Below are positions 56,205 through 64,000 of a stretch of 64,000 nt of DNA, piece by piece. The DNA is from Liquidambar formosana. Its lineage: Eukaryota; Streptophyta; Magnoliopsida; Saxifragales; Altingiaceae. Location of the stretch: the NCBI GenBank assembly GCA_039720395.1, contig CM077827.1:21852375-21916374 (forward strand). The letters run 5' to 3'. The translations under genes were made by a program, and so were the position numbers. The notes under the pieces are model-generated. The model was not told the origin of the DNA. It did no database searches and worked only from the letters and a program-made list of their open reading frames with translations. Numbering within the stretch: the stretch's first letter is position 1; each line of letters starts with the position of its first letter.

Positions 56205-59200
56205 ACTTGACATTTCAAAAGATAGGACATTTAAAGGAATAGGCCACCCACAATTGGTTAGCATTTTGGGATGACAAGCGCCCTGTGAGTGTGGTATAAG
56301 AACCAGACCGAGGCAGGTGGCAACGACTTCATGGTTGAATGTGTTTAGTCCCACATGTGTTGGAGGATTCCTAGACATTTAAGGGGGTAAGCAGTACCCA
56401 AAATCGACTAGCCATTTTGAGATGACAAATGACCCATGACAGCTATGTTGCAAAGATGAACAATTTACCATTAAAAGTGCTTGGAAGGTAATAAGAGAGG
56501 CCATTGGCTGTTGTTAAGTGGAGCCAGCCAGGGTTCAGTGGAGCCACCTTATATGCAGAAAATTCTCCATACCCAGCCAGTTTCATCCTTTGCTTAGCTT
56601 TGAAACGAAAGCTACAAATACAGAATTTACTAATGGAGAAAGGAATTGTGGTAAACTCTAAATGCATCTTTTGCCAAAATTTTAATGAAAGCAGTAGTCA
56701 TTTTGTTTTGATTTTCAGTTTCCAAAGACAGTTTGAAAACTTGTGTTGAGCTAAGTGTTATAAGCATAGGTTGTCCTTCCTTGGGAGCAGGATGCTTTTG
56801 AGAACACTTCAGAGGCAATGATGTGATCAGATGCTTGAAGAAATATACTCTTGCTGCTACTGTTTACTTCAATGGATGGAGAAAAATAACAGTTTTTAGG
56901 AATTTTTATATTCAGCTGGAGGTTGTTCTCTGGAAGAACATTGAGGTTCAGTTTTGGAAGCTATGGATTCAGTTAGGAATATGAAGATCTTTGTAAATTG
57001 GGACCATTGACATTGGGTTTTAAAGGTAGAGAGTAGAGATTGTTTGTATAGGAGGATCTTCCAGCTATTTTGTAATTTTCTTTTATGAGGGGGAGATATT
57101 GTTTGTAAAGGATATCTTCTAGCTTTCTTGCAACATTCATTTACGAGTGTATAAAGCAACTAATTGGGTAGCCACAATTTATAGGTAATAGGTTGGTTTT
57201 ACTTCATAAGCTTCCTCATGAAGCTTTGAGTTTGTTTGCAGAGGTTGCAAGGGTTGCTACATGTTTAGCTAGTTCTTTAATTTTTTTGCATTAACCGGGG
57301 GGATAAAAAAAAGCATGTCGCTAAGGAACATGACATTTTAATAATTCAAAGCATTTCTTATCTACTTACTATGTGGGACAATTTTACAGATAATTTATTG
57401 CTTCGAAACTCGTAGAAACATTTCGGAAATATCCCTTAAAATTTTAGTGAAATAAAATGTTTTTTAACAATTTATTATTATTATTATTTGTTTATTTATT
57501 AATATTTTTTGTTTGTAAGCCTTCAAGGTTTCATACTATGGCTAGAATTACCATAAAATTGATGCATATTAGATAATATTCTGGTCCCACTATTTTTAGT
57601 ACAAACACTCTAGCAGTATCACAGATCAGATTATTTTATTGCAACCTCTAATATAACTAAAACAAGCATGACATGTTCTGAAACATATGAGGTGATTGAG
57701 GTAGCATTGATGTATTGCAATATGGAAAGACTTCCACTTCAATCCAGAAAGCAGAACCAATTACCATTCAAAGCAAAACTTCAACATATTTTCCAGGAAA
57801 AAAAAACTAGAATCAACATGACCAAACATTTATTAACTATGCCTAGATAAATATTAACCCAAAATGAAGTTCTCATTGCTCAGATTAAGAATAGACTTTT
57901 GTTAAATTAATGAGAAACTCTAAGAAGAAATGGGACCTATCAAAGGGAGACAGAGATTAAAGTGGAAGAAGAAAAGAAAATTAAGAGTTGTGCCTGAAAT
58001 GAAAAGAATTATACCTGATTCAGAACATAGAAGACACTGAAATGGTCAGGAAAATTATGGGCAAACCTATCGAGCTCTTCCTGCAAAGATACAAATTGGA
58101 ATAGATTTAATCCACTCCCATTAATGTGCCCCATGTTATCATTTCTCATCCTTAACAACTCCTGCTGCAACTAAGTCCATAAAAATTTCTAATTTTAATA
58201 ATTGATTACTGTCCTTTGGGAGACATACAAGAGTGCCTACGGTTTTCTTAAACCATGAATAGCATTTATATAAAACAAGTTTGATAACTGCCATCATCAA
58301 TAGATCAATAGATGCAAACAACTAAAACAGATAGACAGTGGTACATCCACCCTGATTTTGCATGATTTTCATGCATTAACCACCCTTGTGGGTGGATGTA
58401 GGGCTGTCTATTGCCATCATCAATAAAATAAGTTCTTTATATGAATGTTCTGGTTAAATGGGCAATAAGAGAAAACAAATTTAAATAAAAAACTAAGTAG
58501 ACATTCATTTGAAGAAACTAATTATCATCCACCCTCGTATATTCCTCCCCATACTAAGTTTTCAAATAGTCTTAATTTTGAGTCATTAAGTTGCCACTTT
58601 GAAAGACACCACACACAAATGTGCACACACACATGCTCTACATTTATGCACAAACCATTGAGAGCTTCCATGTTAACTTCAATTGATGTCATCGTTGATG
58701 ATTGACTCATAAGCCATGCCTAGCATCCACATACAGTTTCAATCATATCATTGTAGATTATTGATGAATGAAATCAAACTAAAATTTCTAAATTTATCAA
58801 TGACAAATCATGCAAAATTGCAACTGTATGTCTGTAGCATGCACAAACTAACATTTCAAGCACCAAATAACTTCGCATTTATAAAAGCAAAGTGTGCAAT
58901 ATTATGTTACATGGATCCTTTGCTTCACCTTGTAGCGCCGTGTTGACATGACAAGGTGTGGGTACTACTGGAGGACACTTCAAAATAGGGGAAAATCTTT
59001 GGAAAGCAGCTAAATCGGACACCTAGACACACCCACACAAAACTCCTATACCCAAGTCCATGTAACATAAGTGCAATATGAGTTTCCAAATAAAGAAGCA
59101 AGAGAAAACTAGCTTAAATTAAAACTAATAGTAATTGGGTGTGCAAATCAGAAAATCTCAGCATAAGTAGAATTTGATGAATCATTTGGTTCCTTGGAAT

Positions 59201-59705
59201 GTAACGGGATGATATTTTGACCATTCAAAAATAAAATCCTAAAACAGATACTACATCTAATTCCACAATACCTTGTCTACATTATACATTTGTACCATTC
59301 AGCATTTTTAGGAAGCGTACATAATTGATGCATAAAATATACACACACATATGAGAGAGAGAGAGAGAGAAAGAGAGAGAGCGAGAGAGAGAAGAGTTTT
59401 ACCTTCAAAAGAATATCCTCATAAGTGACATTTGCATAAATAAGATTAACCTTGGTTCTGTCTTCTGGGTTTTCCAATATGGCCCTAGCAACCTAATGGA
59501 ACCAGAAAGTTAACTATCAAACTCGAATGACATAGAAGATATGTGCAAAAACGAAAGAAAAGAAAAAGTTTTAAAATAGAACATGTGGAAAGAACTCCAG
59601 ATTTTTCTCTTCTACGTTACATACCTGGAACATTGGAGTAATGCCAGTGCCTCCAGCAAGCATCCCAAAAGCTCTAACTTGGCCAGGTTGATATTTGAAG
59701 CGCCC
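55147..59705 (-). CDS. CBR1: NADH-cytochrome b5 reductase (CBR1 type), 3' exons only
   Basis: FAD enzyme that passes electrons from NADH to cytochrome b5 for fatty-acid desaturation and related reactions, normally on the endoplasmic reticulum. Five exons, read leftward: 59705-59625, 59492-59403, 58080-58015, 55417-55331 and 55239-55147, all whole codons with GT-AG introns, 137 residues plus stop. Visible are [16 protein letters not shown] and GGTGITPM of the NADH-binding fold, [31 protein letters not shown] and the C-terminal nucleotide motif RCGPSPM, ending QMQFKF. The missing N-terminal half (anchor and FAD domain, about 140 residues in the family) was not found up to 64000. The next intron is therefore over 4 kb, or the gene is partial. 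No damage in the exons seen. Confidence 0.93.
56166..56203 (+). repeat. Poly(G) run of 38 in a CBR1 intron
   Basis: Thirty-eight consecutive G (C on the transcribed sense strand). It lies in the 2.6-kb intron between the CBR1 exons at 55417 and 58015. Length may be affected by assembly or sequencing. Confidence 0.9.
56204..58014. other. CBR1 intron, unassigned
   Basis: Two similar segments near 56230-56285 and 56385-56440 (CCACCCACAATTGGTTAGCATTTTGGGATGACAA and its variant) hint at a worn repeat. Otherwise ordinary AT-rich intron. Confidence 0.4.
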
Positions 59706-61766
59706 CTGGAAGTGTAACCAATAGATACCTCAGCTACTGAACTATGAGTTCTTGAGTAATAGATTCATGCATACATGGTTTAGGAGCATTTACTCAGTTA
59801 TAGATGTTTTACCCTAGTAAATCACTCAATATATATGCTAACAAACTAAAAGTTCTCTAAGCCAAACAAAGGAACTTGCATACAATACTCTTGACATTTT
59901 AAATATCTCAAAGCATAATAATAAATTGCAAATTAGTTAATGGTGCTCGATAACCAAAGAAATTTCAAACCCTTTTGAAGTGCATCATCCAAGTAAAAGG
60001 AGAATGAAACATTCCTATATGTCTAACAGATGACTATAATTGATTTCAAAAAACACAGGAGGCAGATTTGTAAGAGTACACTTTATAATCTGCTAACTTT
60101 CATACTAAGCAAAATATAATATTGGATATAATAGAATGCAAAACCACAAAATAAACCTAGAAATAACTTATTTCGCCAGAAATTGTTTAAATGGATGCTG
60201 ATCATAACATAGAAGAAGGGATGAAGGTAACCTCTAAGAATGAAAGATAAATTTGTTGTTCTATGGGAAATGGGAACAAAACTTTTCTTTCATATGATCC
60301 TTAGTTGCCCTTCGGTGCTGCTGTGGACAGAATGGCAGATATATGGTGCAGACATTGAAGATTTTGGAGTTCATAAGATGGCAAAAGTGGCTGATGTGAT
60401 TAGGTATCAGGTCAGAAGCATGGACACTCCTAAAGCACAGTCGTATTTGTGTCAGGCACCAACACTTCTCCACCAATCCTTGTACATGTATTCAACACTC
60501 TTCGGCTGTGTCTTGACTGTGTCCTTCATGATTGTGTTGTAATATCCCCAAAATTTATTAAATATTAATTTTTGTTTGTGGTGGGATTGAACTATTATTT
60601 GGGAAGCACAAGTGTTATTAGTAGTGGTATTATTATTGTTAACATGTAATTTCAAAATTTAAGAGTTTTGTATGTGGCTTGCATGCATTGCATGAGGTGG
60701 CAATATTTTAAATTGGGACTTGGCATATTAGTGTTGAGGTGTCAACACCTCTTGATGCTTTGGATGTGGAAGGCTAGGTGTTCTTATTGTATGAAGTTGA
60801 CGCCATGAAATTAGGCAGCAAGATGCATGAAGTTGATGCCATGCAATTAGGTTTTGTAGAGGATGATTCATCCTTAATTGAAGTCCTATAAATACCTTTA
60901 GAGCTTCCATCAGTTGAACCATAAGAAATAGGGAGAAAGAGAAAGATTTCAAGAGAGAGAAAGCTTGCTTCTTTATCAATTTTATGTGTTTTCTCATTCA
61001 TTTGAGGAAAGGTATTTAATTCTTGTACGATAAATGGATGTTTTGATGCATATATTGATCTTTGATTTACGTTGGGTGATTGATAAATATTCGTAGTGGT
61101 ATTTTTGATGTCATGAGATATGATGGTTGATTTTATTGATGGTCAAATATTTGAAGATGATATTTGAGGTATGTAATTGAGATGTTTATTATTATGTTTT
61201 ATTTACTATTTTTGTGATATTTGAAACTTTATTTATTTTATAAAATTTATTTTTCCTACTAGGCACTTGTAGCTCACCCCAATATTTTATAATTGAGATG
61301 TTTTAATTGAGTTATATGATTGAGATGTTTTATTATTATGTTTTATTTACTATTTTTGTGATATTTGAAACTTTGTTTATTTTAATAAAATTTCATTTTT
61401 CTACTAGGCACTTGTAGCTCACCCCAGTATTTTTTAGGTATTTTCACTGAAGGTGTCTTGTAAATGATGTAGAATATATTTAAAAAGATTATTGTATTTA
61501 TTATTTTGAGAGTTTTGTAAATACAAATTGTATTATAATATTTTATGGATTATTATGGGTTAACCACCAAGCTTCCCCAGATGCTCAGAGTTTAATAATT
61601 TGAAAGAAATTCGTTTTTGAAAGAGTTTTACTTCTTATGAAGCTCATAAATTTGAACGTATTTTTGGGGCATGACATGTGTCAACTATTATTATCAATTT
61701 CAAGGTTTTTATAAGGTAATAAAAACATTAGAGAAAGCACATTTTCATGCTGGAAAATTTGAGCTT

Positions 61767-61806
<40 letters not shown>

Positions 61807-63236
61807 AAAGAAAAGAGATGCTAGAGAGAGAAAGTAAATTGGTGAAACTTCGGTATACTTCAAGGAAGCAAATCAAAACTTACGATGAACAAATCAAGGT
61901 GAGATGAAGTGTTTAATATTGATTCGCGATCATTTGTAATAAGAATATGAAGTATGGTTGGTATTAGGTTGGAAAGAAAAAGCTTGGAAATCCATTAATG
62001 GATGATTGGATTCCATAAGCATCAAGAAACTTGGGTTAAGTATAACTCAAGTTGTAGTGGGTATATTTCCACAAAATTTCTGTGGTAAATAAGCCATGAT
62101 GACAGGAAGCTATTGTAAAAATTTGGGGTCAAAACACACTATATTTTGGGAGAGAAATAACAAAAACCGAATATTTTTGTCCATAACTCAAAATCTGCTA
62201 TAAATTTCTTAGGTTTCTTATTTTTGTAAAATAGTAGACTTCACCAGCTTCCATGGACACCTAATTTGTCACAAACAGATAAGAAATGAATTTTCTATAA
62301 TTTTTTAAAGTTTTAAACAAAAATCTGAAAAAAATTCCAGAATTTTGAATTTTGGATGAAAAGTTCTAAAATGTGGGTTTTTGATCTTTTTAACACTTTA
62401 GTTCAAACGCGTCATACTCCTTCAAGTCCATTTTTGACACCGTTTGAACCACCATTCTGAGTTAAATGAGCACTACATTATGATGCATTTTTTTGAATTT
62501 TTTAAAAATTTTCATTTTGGCCCCTATAGTCCTCATAATTATGCTTTGACGCCTGAACTTTTATAAAATTATAGTTTGACCCCAGATTGATTATTGGATA
62601 TTGAATATTGTTGTGTTATGATTACCTGAGTGTTAATACATGATGTTTGTACAACTAAAAGGCGAGTGATGATTAAGTTGTCATTGAGAAATATATGATT
62701 CCGTGATTAGAAGCATATAATATTGTGAATTGAGAGGTGAGAAGAGATGGCTAGGATGGAGATCATCAGTGTGTGCACAATATGTTATGTTACTAAGGGC
62801 ATGTTGCCGGTAATGTAATATACACACATGATGAGCAATGTGTATTATGGCCATAGAATAGTATAACCTGTATGAATGGCAGGTGTGTGCTATTATTTAT
62901 TTATAGTTTGCAGGTTGCACAAAGCAAAAGGAGACACAGGTATGTGTGATGTATACATGTGTGAGTATGCATATATTCTTGAGAAACTTGAGTGATTAAA
63001 TGTTGAGTAATTGAATTATTGCATGTTAAATATGACATGAATTAATTTTAAATACTTTATTTCACTAAGCTATGATTAGCTCAGACTGTTATACAAATAA
63101 CATTTTTAGGAACAGAAATATAATCGAAAAAGTATGGGCAAGAGAGTAGTGCACAAGAGGAAGCAGTGAAAGAAAGAGAAAGAAAGATAGAAATGTTTCT
63201 GTATTTCATTGTTTTGTAAGACTATTATGATGTACA

Positions 63237-63265
<29 letters not shown>
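59706..63265. other. CBR1 upstream intron or intergenic DNA, repeat-rich
   Basis: No CBR1 exon recognised. Contains (GA)n at 61771-61801 and (TACA)n at about 63229-63265. From about 60540 onward the composition suggests an old, unidentified retroelement. Confidence 0.4.
61176..61434 (+). repeat. Direct duplication of ~115 bp
   Basis: 61176-61290 and 61318-61434 share TGTTTTATTTACTATTTTTG and CTACTAGGCACTTGTAGCTC, with few differences. Non-coding. Confidence 0.85.
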
Positions 63266-63268
<3 letters not shown>

Positions 63269-63269
63269 G

Positions 63270-63412
63270 AGGGTTGTTCAAGTGTAGGATATCCCGGACT
63301 ATCCCGTTCAATCACGGCCGTCCATGGATGACACGCGCTCATTCACGCGTGCACGCGTGTCGTTCACCAGCGGCTGTGATCGTACGGGATATCCCGTACA
63401 TGATCAAAGCTA
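63270..63412. repeat. Foldback element, copy 1
   Basis: About 140 bp that folds on itself: GGATATCCC...CAATCACGGCCG pairs with CGGCTGTGATCG...GGGATATCC, around a core rich in CACGCG. Resembles the copy at 63450-63597. Confidence 0.75.
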
Positions 63413-63449
63413 CATACATATAATATATATATAGAGAAAGAGAGAGAGG

Positions 63450-63596
63450 GCTGATCATGTGTGGGACATCTTGGAGAATCCCATTTGATTAGGGCCATCC
63501 ATGAGCGACACGCACGCATTCACGCGCCTCTGCGTGTTGCTCACGGACGGCCATGATCGAACGGGATATCCAAGATATCCTGCACATGATCAAAGC

Positions 63597-63597
<1 letters not shown>
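63450..63597. repeat. Foldback element, copy 2
   Basis: About 148 bp with arms of roughly 60 bp. GATCATGTGTGGGACATCTTGG on the left matches, after complementing, GATCATGTGCAGGATATCTTGG on the right; the loop contains GACACGCACGCATTCACGCG. It is flanked by TA-rich microsatellites, as TA-targeting MITEs often are. No target duplication could be defined. Confidence 0.78.

Positions 63598-63599
<2 letters not shown>

Positions 63600-63637
<38 letters not shown>
63600..63637. repeat. (TA)n microsatellite
   Basis: Continuous AT dinucleotide run next to foldback copy 2. Confidence 0.95.
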
Positions 63638-63640
<3 letters not shown>

Positions 63641-64000
63641 TTGTTCAGTTATAGAATATGAGTTGTGTGCTGTCACTACTCCATTAGGCTATGAGACAAC
63701 TATTTTTGGGGCATGAGTGCGTGACACAAAGAAAGATTTGTGTAGCCAACCCCAAATAGTTGGGAACTAAAGCTTACTATACCACAGCATTTTGATGGAC
63801 TATATTTCCCTTTTAAAATCTGTCAGAATACATTTCCTAAGTTTGTAAACTGCTCTTCATCTTCATACCACCGACTTCATTTCACAACTCTTGAATCAAA
63901 GCATAAAATCTACCCTTCAAATTATCAAGATTATCCACCTACTTCTTCAAGACAATCAACCAACCAAAACGATTCATTGATTCATGAAGAGGCTGAGATC
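63638..64000. other. Unassigned sequence to window end
   Basis: No gene, exon or element recognised. Confidence 0.5.

Noticed and set aside
60240..60542. 100-residue open frame (with GADIEDFGVHKMAKVADVIRYQVRSM) possibly from a LINE
   Set aside because: Faint resemblance only; no zinc-finger or RNase H motif could be confirmed, and it is not a CBR1 exon.
59706..64000. Upstream CBR1 exons (region before GRFKYQPGQ)
   Set aside because: Minus-strand reading found no match to the expected conserved blocks (membrane anchor, FAD-binding region); they probably lie beyond the window.

Overview
The window is nuclear DNA of a flowering plant. It carries two conserved, intron-rich housekeeping genes whose exons match plant proteins, and most of the rest is transposable-element (TE) DNA: Ty3/gypsy elements of the Tat type, a Ty1/copia element, LINE remnants, hAT and Mutator-like DNA transposons, a SINE and a satellite array. 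The species cannot be named from the sequence.

Layout. 1-10390: remains of large-LTR Tat/Ogre-like elements. A leftward LTR (813-3602) and a rightward LTR (7677-10390) flank a non-coding core containing a 2.3-kb minisatellite of about 80-bp units, each with two small hairpins. The two LTRs share their ends but carry different promoter cassettes, and a second copy of one cassette lies at 1-753. 10945-21303: a decayed Tat-type gypsy element with gag, protease (split by a 692-bp hAT MITE), RT, RNase H, a second archaeal-type RNase H and integrase. These are followed by a broken, spliced antisense gene with its own TATA box and a probable 3' LTR. 21304-25752: an AT-rich satellite of about 278 bp that reverses orientation at about 23846. 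25753-30217: unassigned AT-rich DNA, a 1.55-kb Mutator-like element with perfect 9-bp target-site duplications, and a LINE remnant.

Genes. 30544-53378 (+) is CCT7, the eta subunit of the cytosolic chaperonin CCT/TRiC, with 14 exons encoding 564 residues over 23 kb. Its size comes mainly from intron 4 (6.9 kb: RTE-type LINE, two hAT elements) and intron 11 (8.7 kb: a complete but dead copia element with a nested hAT element). A SINE sits in intron 2. 55147-59705 (-) holds the last five exons of NADH-cytochrome b5 reductase (CBR1 type); its 5' exons are not in the window. The two genes converge tail to tail. 59706-64000 is non-coding repeat-rich DNA with two tandem foldback elements near 63.3-63.6 kb.

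The two cellular genes have unrelated roles (protein folding; electron transfer to cytochrome b5) and are simply neighbours. No TE coding region looks intact. The least expected signals are the covarying hairpins in the minisatellite, the promoter-cassette exchange between LTRs, the spliced antisense gene in the gypsy element, and the mirror-image satellite.
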